Assembly: GCF_026230105.1 (NCBI RefSeq)
Contig: NC_079486.1
Coordinates: 1,054,001-1,118,000, forward strand
Source of the DNA: Diorhabda sublineata
Lineage: Eukaryota; Arthropoda; Insecta; Coleoptera; Chrysomelidae
Direction of reading: 5' to 3'
DNA: 64,000 nt
How positions within the stretch are numbered: position 1 is the stretch's first letter; every line of letters starts with the position of its first letter. Of this stretch, positions 22,538-31,227 are shown piece after piece. The translations under genes and the position numbers were made by a program. The notes below the pieces were generated by a model, which worked only from the letters and a program-made list of their open reading frames with translations, was not told the origin of the DNA and made no database searches.

Positions 22538-22721
22538 TGTTATAATATTCGTTTCTTCTATAGTATAAATAAAAGAAATTTATACAGGTTCTTCTATACT
22601 TTTATTATATTAGAAGTAAAACTACACAAAATGAATCTGAAAAGTAACCATTTTTTTTTCACCATAATAATCATCCTTGCCAACTTAATTGCTGGGTTAC
22701 GCTCAGTAATTTTTTACAACA
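22538..22721 (-). repeat. copia 5' LTR
   Basis: About 184 bp, TGTTATAATATTCG to TTTTTACAACA on the plus strand, matching the 3' LTR almost throughout. The primer-binding site follows at 22522-22537. Confidence 0.85.
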
Positions 22722-22744
22722 GATTTTGTGTAGAAATTTTAAAA

Positions 22745-22880
22745 CTTTGACTTATATTTTGTATTGATTGATGTCTTATACCTTGTTATTTTCAAACTAA
22801 AACTATTTAGATGATGTTTCTGTTTGCCAATGAACAAGAGAATTGTTCAGAAAATGGGAAAGTTTTGAAATTAAGAAAAA
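22745..22880 (+). repeat. Isolated module piece beside the ZCWPW-like gene
   Basis: Matches 1250-1385 of arm A almost base for base (TTGATTGATGTCTTATACC, TTTAGATGATGTTTCT, GAAAATGGGAAAGTTTTG). The copia element separates it from the module piece on its other side. From 22881 to 23600 no gene is evident, apart from a short gypsy-like reverse transcriptase motif (SPVVVIPKPDGS at about 23314-23350). Confidence 0.65.
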
Positions 22881-23691
22881 AGAAAGATCGTTTTAGTTCC
22901 ATAAAAGGTTATTAGTTTTTCAACTAGAAATATTCAGACAATTTAAAACAAAATATGCTCCAGTCTCAACAACTAGGCCACGTAAGGATTCACATTCCTA
23001 TATCAAAATGAATCATTTATTGCGATCTCTCTGTGGTAAAGCATTGTCGGTCGAATATAAAATCACCCTGTATTTACTGAGTTATATTTAGATTGTGTAA
23101 ATTCCAAAGATAATAATAATCTTTTTGTATTTACTCAACCTCTAAACAGAACTAAATTTGTTGTTTCAAAGAAGATCTGTGTATATTTTAGGATTTAGCT
23201 TTACTTCGTTTATTTTATATGTATGTTTTAATACAATTTCATTGTTGTTCTATTTTATACTGTTCACTCCTTTATTGTATGAGCAGCTTGAAATTGTTGT
23301 CACTATCGACTTGGGCTCCCCTGTGGTGGTTATTCCGAAACCCGATGGGAGTGTCCCACATACTTTTTCAAGCTGGATCCATATTAAGCATATTTTCTTT
23401 CGAAAGTATACCAGCGGGGCAGTGTCATTCAAACTGTTACCAACCATAGAGGCATGTATAGGATGAACCGATTGAGTATCGGTATAATAACAGCTCCTTC
23501 TGAAATGTTGATGAGGTGAGTGAGAACTGTATCCCAGACTACTCTAATAAATATCGATTTTTTCTCTATTTGTTTCCCCTGTTATATGTGAATTTTATTT
23601 TTTTATTTAAGGATAAGGCTGAAACTGTTGAAATTAGGCATAAAAAATGATTTGCATAAAATTAATAAAAAAAAATGATTTTATAACAAAC

Positions 23692-23697
23692 TTTATT
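23692..23697 (-). terminator. Poly(A) signal of the ZCWPW-like gene
   Basis: AATAAA on the minus strand, about 92 bases past the stop codon. The same hexamer and its surroundings are copied into modules A, B, PAL2 and F. Confidence 0.65.
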
Positions 23698-23788
23698 GAG
23701 AAAATTAACAAATTTTTATCAAAAATTAGAACGAACATTTTTCCTTCAAATCACGACACCATCACTCAAAAGTATCTTTCTGCTATTC

Positions 23789-25248
23789 TCATATTTCATC
23801 CTCCTTCTCTTCTTCATCCTCCTCTACTTCTTGCTCCTCTTCTTCTTCTTCTTCGTAGTCTTCCGCCGAAGATTCCGTCTCATCACCCAATTTCGCGCGT
23901 TTCTTCTGTTTACCGCCGCCATCCTCACTCGCGTATCTCTGTCGCTTCGTGTTTCTCGAAGATTTCGCATATCTATATATGAAGCTGTACTTTTTCAGTC
24001 TGTCGAACAGCTTCATTTCGACGGCTTCTTTAGCCTTTTTGACGGCTACGTCCATCCTGAGTTTGAGTTTATTGAATTTATCGTTCAGCACAAGGTTATC
24101 GTCGATATTTTTCAAGAACGGTTTCAAATTTTCGGCCTTCACCCAAGATCTAGTCACCGCGTCGGAATCGAAAAATGTCACGTGGTAGTGCGTCTGAAAA
24201 TAATCGTTATCCGTCAATACACAGTGTGACTAACTCCATAGATCCAATACCTTGTGTCGTTTCAAGAATTTTATCGAAATATATTACGAAAAAAAGTCGA
24301 TTAATCACCCTGTATATGGCCATCAAAATTAACAAATTAAAAAAAAAATAAAATACGAGTTTACAAATTTCCCACTCTCCACTTTCAGTTGATAAAAAGA
24401 ATCGCACTCTATTTAAGGTAACTTGAAATTTATTTCGATTTCCACTCCAAATGAAATATTGGAATAAGTAAAAAAATCACCCTGTATATAAGGTAACTTA
24501 ATAATTTCGATATTAAAACAAAATCATCCTGTACGTGACATGAACTAAAAAAATGGTACTTACAACACTAACCTATTGAAAGTGACCAAGAGAAATATTA
24601 GACTTACCGGTTCTAAGGATTCTTTCAAGCAAAAATAATTCTCGATTTCCGGATCATCTTCCACCATAGCCGGCCACCATGGATAACCTTCGATTTTCGC
24701 CCAGACGATGCTACCCGCGTTATATTTATTAAATATCATCAGCTCCTTTTCTTTATCGTCGATCGATTCTTCCTTGATTTCGCATCTATTATACCTCCAT
24801 CTGGATTCATCCAACAATACCATTTGTCAGATAGATCCAGGGGATCTTTCACGTCGGGCAGGTATCTATACTTATCGCAAGAGTCGCAATACACGTAGAG
24901 ACCGACGTTTCTGAATTCTTGAAGTAATCTCATTTTCTCGTAGAAGCTCTCGTTCAAAAAATCCATATGTTCCTCCTCTTTCGCATCTTTTCTGTTTAGA
25001 ACTTCCTTGGAATTGGCGTCGCTACAGTTCATTGGTGGTGATGCATCGAACTTATCTGCAGGAGTCACGATAATCTTCGTATCGTTAGCAGCTTTTTCCT
25101 CCTTTGGAGCTTGGAGCGATACCGTTGAGTTTTGGTTTTGATAAGTTTGTTTTTTCTTCTCCTTAACCATTTTCAACCAGTTATTGAATTTTGTCACTAC
25201 CAAATTTTTGTAATACAAATTGGTTTCTTTACTCAAAGTCGACGGCAT
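23789..25248 (-). CDS. ZCWPW-type CW and PWWP domain protein (frameshift in CW)
   Basis: Block 1 starts at ATG 25248. Its polar N-terminus leads at about residue 115 into a CW zinc finger, YVYCDSCDKYRYLPD then SDKWYCWMNPD. One base appears to be missing at 24790-24801, after which the next frame gives YNRCEIKEESID, the fourth cysteine, and then a PWWP domain (AGSIVWAKIEGYPWWPAM). This block ends at a GTAAGT donor (exon end 24608). A 414-nt intron ends TTATTTTCAG; the last exon (24193-23789, same phase) gives THYHVTFFDSDAVTRSWV, a basic helical segment and an acidic Glu tail. In vertebrates ZCWPW1 reads H3K4me3/H3K36me3 at recombination sites. The cage residue in C-x-K-W-R is Tyr here. The frameshift may be real or a sequence error; join is 23789-24193 and 24608-25248. 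Confidence 0.8.
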
Positions 25249-25383
25249 TTTAAAACTTCTACAATTTTAATATACAAATAACACTTATTAACCGTCTTAC
25301 TTTCATTCACTTAAAAAAATTTTTTGACAATTGTTGACTTTTGAAATTTAAGCACTTTGAAATGTTTATCTCGTGAACCAATC

Positions 25384-25405
25384 GATATCATCAATTGATG
25401 ATATC
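25384..25405. other. Perfect 22-bp palindrome
   Basis: GATATCATCAATTGATGATATC-type sequence (22 bp, centre AATT) equals its own reverse complement. It lies about 136 bp upstream of the ZCWPW-like start codon, so it could be a regulatory or cruciform site; no protein is known to me for it. Confidence 0.6.
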
Positions 25406-25581
25406 TTTACGTATATTTAAGAAAAAAAAAACGATTTTTCGCGTTGTACATCACGAAATAAAACCGCTATAATTACGATGATTTAACTATCTGAAACAAA
25501 TAAAATGAAAATATGTAGACATATATGTAATACCAACTGTCCATATAGGAGTCTTACCTATATGAGTAATAATAGTATAAT

Positions 25582-25611
25582 CATTGTATAAAGAATATTC
25601 TTTATACAATG
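25582..25611. other. Perfect 30-bp palindrome
   Basis: Centre GAATATTC, outer ends CATTGTATAAA and TTTATACAATG. The 30 bases equal their own reverse complement. It abuts the copia relic at 25620 and is upstream of the ZCWPW-like gene. It may be a transposon end. Confidence 0.65.
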
Positions 25612-25619
25612 TTATTACA

Positions 25620-26300
25620 GTATATGTTATGAGCTGTACTGGTAAATGATGAAATATTTGAAAAATTGTCTAAGCTGTATGAAGGAGATACAGAACAATT
25701 AAATGATAAGGTCACTCAAAAATTTTTCAGCTATATCTATAAGAGAAATGACATTCAATATATCTGTATTCATAAGCGATAATAATAACCAAAATGAGAG
25801 GCGATGAGTACACATTTAAAAAACTAGAAGATCAAAGCATGATGAAATCTACAAAACGTGACATAAGCGTAAAAGATATTGGAAACAAACATTTTGATGA
25901 ATGCTTTCTTCAGAATGTTATAATATTTTCACTGGAACACAAAAGTTAAGTATCAGACTGGATAATAGAATACATAAAAATGGTTGAAACTAAATTTAAT
26001 ACAAAAGTTCATTAAGTAAGATAGGAAATAATGGAGAATATACGAGTAAACGAATGAAAGAATATATGAAAAAATGAGGTACTATTCTTGATTATACTCC
26101 AGCAAACTTCCCATAACTTAATGGAAAATTGGATTGAGGGTAAACCTTGGACACTAAGAAATCTAAGTGTATTTGGCTCAGATGCGAGGATTTGGCGAAG
26201 ATACTCGAAAGGATATCGGCTCTGGAATAAAATTGAAATACATGATATAAAAAGAATTACTAGGATATTAAAAGATAATGAAGAAACCAGAAGTCAAAAA
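25620..26300 (+). mobile_element. Second, older Ty1/copia relic
   Basis: Plus-strand pieces in copia order: Gag (IFEKLSKLYEGDTEQLND and KFFSYIYKRND, about 25655-25750), integrase core (YIKMVETKFNTKVH then NNGEYTSKRMKEYMKK and LDYTPANFP, about 25970-26120), and post-integrase (WIEGKPWTLRNLSVFGSDA then KGYRLWNKIEIHDIKR, about 26120-26260). Many stops and internal deletions. The sequence is unlike the element at 19618-22721, so it is another family and older. The frame then runs into a DESNVKKSHDEEN-type piece shared with the modules. Confidence 0.65.
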
Positions 26301-26439
26301 ACAAGATGAAAGTAATGTGAAGAAGAGCCACGATGAGGAAAATGATGTTGAAAACTAAGAACAAATAACAGTAAAGTGAGAGATGTAAAATAATATGGAG
26401 GAGAACAAGGAACAGGAAATAAGGAAATCAAAAAGAAAA

Positions 26440-26870
26440 ATTTCTGACCTATTGTGATTTTCCAACAAAAACAATATTATTTCCTTAAGAAGCTTGAACA
26501 ATCTTGACAGCACTTTACCTCTTGAGAGCCACCGTACTTCACAATGAAGCAGGAATGCTTTTTGCTCACTTCCCATTTGATCACACAGAATAGCAAAAAG
26601 TCAGCAAGTTAGCAAGCAACTTCAGTACTTTCATTAAGTTGATGTGAAAAGTTTTTTTTCAAAACTGTAACTGTGAAATTGAGCGATTTTTTTATTTTCT
26701 TTTCAGTGAATGAAACTTCAGATTCTACCCTAGAGAGTGTTCTGATCCTTTTTTAGCTAGCTGTCAATATGAATAGGCGATATGATGCAATTGTAGCTTG
26801 TCTATTTTGCTCACCACATATTGATGTTTTCATTAGTGAGTGTGACTTTAAGAATAAGTTCGAATAAGAG
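26440..26870 (-). mobile_element. hAT transposase relic, internally deleted
   Basis: Minus strand: N-terminal pieces matching 18400-18620 (the region before LDEST), then a jump to QMGSEQKAFLLHCEVRWLSR then GKVLSRLFKLLKEI, the C-terminal EVRWLSRG hallmark of SCAND3/ZBED hAT transposases. The joint lies near 26600. Together with 18290-18840 and 6486-6620 it shows one hAT family with different internal deletions. Confidence 0.7.
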
Positions 26871-27827
26871 GTGAGAATGCTTATCATTTGAACTAAACTT
26901 GAATGTATAGCTACAATATTAAACTCAAACCTGATTGGATGCGATTATGGAAAGAACGTTTGATTGGATTGCACAGTGACAAATTGAGAAGTGTCAAAGA
27001 GGCATTAAGGAAATGATTGGCAATATTGAAAATTCCACATCAGATAATACTTTCGAATGGCTAATGAAGATGCTTATAGAAAACTAAATGGGGAAAGTGA
27101 ATCGAATAATAGAGGTAATTATTTAATTACAATAAATATATGTAAAAACTTATGATATACAAATTGATTGGTTGATTGTACAATGAATCGACACTGAGGA
27201 CATACACACAGCTGCCCAAAATTTGTTAAATGAACAATTCACAAAAGTAAAAGTCCTTAAAAGATACTAGAAGAATATTCACATTGAGAAATCCAAGACA
27301 TGTACTACTATTACCACACTCACTTTTACACTGTCTGACACCTGTTTCAATGTTCTCCATTAGTCTCTATGTGTTTTGTACAAAACAAAAAAATATTACC
27401 GAGTATAATTTGATTCAAGATCATCAGTTGATTGAATTAGTAAACTCACTCTCTACTCAATAACAACATTCTGTAGGCTAATGTAAAAGGCTTTTCTTGT
27501 TTGAATTTCCCGCCTCCCAACTGAAACGGCAACACTGCACATGTCAATAGGCAGTGTTGTTTTATTACTATTATTACTATATCTATACACGAAAAAATTA
27601 CTAACAATAATTTATTCAATCTGCTTAAGTTATTTAAACAACTTTTTTTATTAACAGCAAGGACACGGAGGTAAATGTATCAATAGTTTTGGAGCTCAAC
27701 GAGGTTTGAAATTTTTATAAAAAAATTCATGTATATCTTATATGAATGAATAATCTACATACCTTCAATTTCAAACACATATATAAACATTTTTCTTCAA
27801 AACAATTAGAAAACACAATTAAGATTT

Positions 27828-28310
27828 TTACTTCAACAAAGGGTTTGTGATAACCTTTTCAGAATGTAAATAAATGATTCTGTTAATGTAAAACGGTCGG
27901 TTAAACTTACATTCTGGTCCACATTTCTCAGAAGCACATTTTAAGCATTCTCCAAAGCAACCATGGCATCTTAAATTCAAGCAGTTACAAAGACCCATTT
28001 TTGATTTATTTTCATAAGATGTTGACGGCATTGCTGCGTCAAACGGGATCGATGTTCTTCGTGGAAGAATATCGTTATTTTTCTTCAATTTGTACACTAC
28101 TGTCTCTGAATGGTAATAGGCTTGCGGAACCATATCGAAATGGTTTTTTTCATTTATTTCAATCGGTATCTTATACAGATTCGATGTCGGTAGACTTGCG
28201 GAATCAAGTCGCCATGATCTTTCTCTATTTATATCAGTTTGTGGAGAATTTTGGCTGGATGCTGTAGGTCTGAAGGATTTAAATCGGATTAATGTTTTTC
28301 TTGAAAGCAT
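27828..28310 (-). CDS. ARF7EP_C-domain protein, copy 3
   Basis: Intact 160-residue frame, ATG at 28310. It is closest to copy 2 (KTLIRFKSFRPTASSQNS, PIEINEKN), with SKMGLCNC in place of SEMDLCNC and SEKCGPEC in place of SKKCG-x-EC. All cysteines of the ARF7EP_C pattern are retained. The upstream frame is open past the ATG with no further ATG. An upstream exon candidate is at 28381-28511, one base shorter than in copy 2. Confidence 0.7.
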   Translation of the reverse strand: MLSRKTLIRFKSFRPTASSQNSPQTDINRERSWRLDSASLPTSNLYKIPIEINEKNHFDMVPQAYYHSETVVYKLKKNNDILPRRTSIPFDAAMPSTSYENKSKMGLCNCLNLRCHGCFGECLKCASEKCGPECKFNRPFYINRIIYLHSEKVITNPLLK

Positions 28311-28380
28311 CTTATAAGATTTTTCAGTTTGTGGTTTTGTTGTAAGTGAATATAGATATATTTTCGAGATCAAATCTTAC

Positions 28381-28511
28381 TTTCTTCTTTTTGGCGGGCT
28401 AACGTTTTCATTCAGTGCTCTGACTCCACTGGATATTGACGGTATTGTGGAATTATACTGATACGTCTTAACTAGACATGATTTTTTCCTTGGAGGTTTA
28501 TCGATATTTTC
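28381..28511 (-). other. Candidate 5' exon of ARF7EP_C copy 3, frame-shifted
   Basis: Follows TTTATTTAG and ends at a GTAAGA donor, as at 7137-7268, but is 131 nt rather than 132 because the A-run before the donor is one base shorter. Splicing as in copy 2 would therefore shift the frame, so either this copy is damaged or the exon is untranslated. Confidence 0.35.
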
Positions 28512-28904
28512 CTAAATAAAGATATTTTCAAGACCAAGAAACTAATTTTGGTGAAAAAGTTTATGAAAATATATAAGCTAGGCAAAATCGTTCCCCATTC
28601 CAGTCATATGGTTAAATTAGTTACTTACAAAACTCTACAGAATAGGATACTCGAATAATGTATATTTTGACTTATAATATTATTATGAGGAAAGCAGTAG
28701 TCAAAAACAAGATGAAAGTAATGTGAAGAAGAGCCATGATTAGGAAAACGATGCTGAAAACAAAAAACAAGAAACAGAAAAGTCAAAAGTGTAAAATGAA
28801 GAAAGAAAGAACAAGAAATAAGGAAATAAAGAAGATGAAATTATGCCCCATCGCGTAATTTTACAACAAAAACAATCATAATTCATTAACAAGCCTAAAC
28901 AATC

Positions 28905-29060
28905 TTGACAGCAGTTTCACTCATTTCATCGCACAGAATGGCAAAAAGTCGGGATTGCTTAGGCTGCGACTTAATGAAATTTACAATCTTCACTGTATTA
29001 TCAACCGCCGCTGGCTAAATTCTTTTTCTGTTCAAAGTCAAATGCCTTTAAATTTATTGT
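28905..29060 (-). mobile_element. hAT relic in PAL2 core
   Basis: Reverse complement of 6486-6620, reading VNFIKSQPKQSRL-type sequence and ending at the same truncation point. It confirms that the hAT fragment was in the core before PAL1 was copied. Confidence 0.55.
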
Positions 29061-30049
29061 TATGCTGCAGTTTTGTTATTTTTCAGTTTTTATGGGAAAA
29101 TAGATTAGATAGTTAGATATTTTTATCGTATTCCTACATCACAATCGTTGTGAAGAAGTGATTCATGAGTAAAAATGCAATGCAATAAAATTTGAAAACA
29201 TTATTTTTTTGGCCAGCTTATATAATATCAACCAAATACTTCATCAAAATAAAAAACATACAATATTATCACCTTTGCATAAAAAAGTACCAACTCAATA
29301 CTCAACGAAAAGTATGTATATCAATCAGTTGTTCTACAGTTTACAGACTAGGTACCTAATCATTATAATTACCTAATTATAAAATAATCTTTCTTGCTTT
29401 CTGAGTGGCAAATTTATCAATAATTTCCTTAAAACCTATTTTTTCACAGATTTCGAATTTAATTTGAAGAGAGATTTTCTTTGAAGAACCACTCTATTTT
29501 TCAGAATACTCATATTTTTTCTTGGCCTTCATCAGTGTATCAAAATCAGAACTGCTGAGATTTCCTGCAAAGTTTCTAATTTTGTTGGAACCTTAATACC
29601 AATGACATTATAAGAACATTTTTCTTGTTGGTTACAAGAGTTATTTATACTTTCAGAAGCAGAAGAAGAAGTTTCGGGTGAGTGAAATAATTAAATTTCT
29701 AAAAATTTGGATGAAGCGAATCTTTCAGACTGATGTAAACTACAAAATCTGCAATAAGTATGCATTAACAATATTTTTCCAACAGACAATAATTACCTTT
29801 CAGATGTTGAACCTAAACACTGCCAAGAAGTACCCGGTTTAATATCCCCAAATTTAACATAACTTTTTGCCCGAAAACAAAATTATTTTCTTGGTTTTGA
29901 AATTATTTTTGTTTAGATTAATTGTGGAAAATATTGCCCATTAACCAAATTTAGTGAGAACTGAAGCCAGATCATAATGATTTTAATTATATTTAGATTT
30001 ATAAATAAATATTTGACAACATTGAGGTTTACTGTCAAACCATAAGTTT

Positions 30050-30230
30050 ACAAAAATCGTGTAGAAATGAGACAGCAACTGAAATAAATGAAGAAAGACC
30101 ATTTCGATTCGAAGCTACCAGTCTAACAACATTCATAGAGAAAAGACTATTGTGCAGATTGGGAAATACAACGATAACCTTCAATTAGGAACATCAATCC
30201 AATTTAATACCGCAAGAGGAAAATAACGAT
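30050..30230 (+). pseudogene. Diverged partial ARF7EP_C-gene paralogue
   Basis: Reads ATEINEERPFRFEATSLTTF in one frame and, after a shift, LGTSIQFNTARG. These align with EINEKNHFDM and RRTSIPFDAA of the intact gene, about 330 bp downstream. The cysteine-rich domain is missing. It is the mirror of 5340-5490. Confidence 0.5.
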
Positions 30231-30385
30231 AAACTTCCAAGGAAAAAATTATGTCTAGTTAGGATGCCTCGGTATAATTCCGCAATCCCGCTATTATCCA
30301 GTGGAGTCAGAGAACTGCATTAAAACGTTAGCACTCCATATCTATACCCACTTACAACAAAACCACAAACTGAAAATTTCACAAG

Positions 30386-30868
30386 ATGCTTTCAAGAAAA
30401 AGATTAATCCGATTTAAATCCGTCAGACCTACAGCATCCAGTCAAAATTATCCACAAACTGATATAAATAGAGAAAGATCATGGCGACTTGATTCCGCAA
30501 GTCTACCGACATCGAATCAGTATAAGACACAGATTGAAATAAATGAAAAAAACCATTTCGATATGGTTCCGCAAGTCTTTTAACATTCAGAGACAGTAGT
30601 GTACAAATTGAAGAAAAATAACGATATTCTTCCACGAAGAACATCGATCCCGTTTGATGCAGCAATGCCGGCAACATCTTATGAAAATAAATCAGAAATG
30701 GATCTTTGTAACTGCTTGAATTTAAGATGCCATGGTTGCTTTGGAGAATGTTTAAAATGTGCTTCTAAGAAATGTGGACCAGCATGTAAGTTTAACCGAC
30801 CGTTTTGAATTAACAGAATCATTTATTTACATTCTGAAAAGGTTATCACAAACCGTTTGTTGAAGTAA
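30386..30868 (+). pseudogene. ARF7EP_C-domain gene, copy 4, two stops
   Basis: Same gene as copy 1 (RKRLIRFKSVRPTASSQNY) but with two in-frame nonsense changes: TAC to TAA after PQVF (30581-30583), and TAC to TGA after the F-N-R-P-F segment (30806-30808). The conserved acidic residue in CG-x-EC is Ala (GPAC). The intervening frame is otherwise open, so decay is recent. Confidence 0.75.
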
Positions 30869-31227
30869 AAATCTTAATTGTGTTTTCTAATTGTTTTGAA
30901 GAAAAATGTTTATATATGTGTTTGAAATTGAAGGTATGTAGATTATTCATTCAAATAAGATATAAATATATATAAATATAAATAAAGAGATAAAAATTTC
31001 AAATCTTGTTGAGCTCCAAAACTATTGATACGTTTACCTCCGTGCCCTTGCTGTTCTTCACGCGAGTTCTTTTTTGACAGTTAGTTAATTCAGATTTAAT
31101 CAATATATTTAATGTTTATAAAAAAAGTTGTTTAAATAACTTAAGCAGTTTGAATAAATTATTGTTAGCAATTTTTTGGTGTATAGATATAGTAATAAAA
31201 CAACACTGTATTTTGACATGTACAGTG

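Larger units (their letters stand above)
19618..22721 (-). mobile_element. Ty1/copia element with reverse transcriptase deleted
   Basis: Two direct long terminal repeats (19618-19812 and 22538-22721) bound the element, flanked by the 5-bp target duplication GATTT (19613-19617 and 22722-22726). Just inside the 5' LTR the minus strand has GGTTATGGGCCCAG, the insect copia primer site complementary to an internal part of initiator tRNA-Met. A purine tract AAGGGGTAG abuts the 3' LTR. Gag, protease and integrase are read in one frame; then a linker and, with the whole reverse transcriptase missing, the C-terminus of RNase H. The element could only move in trans. Confidence 0.9.

Noticed and set aside
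23311..23370. Gypsy reverse transcriptase fragment (SPVVVIPKPDGS)
   Set aside because: The motif fits, but only about 12 residues match and nothing around supports it; noted but not listed as an element.
23696..24229. Plus-strand frame of 177 codons
   Set aside because: It lies antisense over the last exon of the ZCWPW-like gene and consists of Leu/Phe/Ser runs from the complement of Glu and Lys codons.
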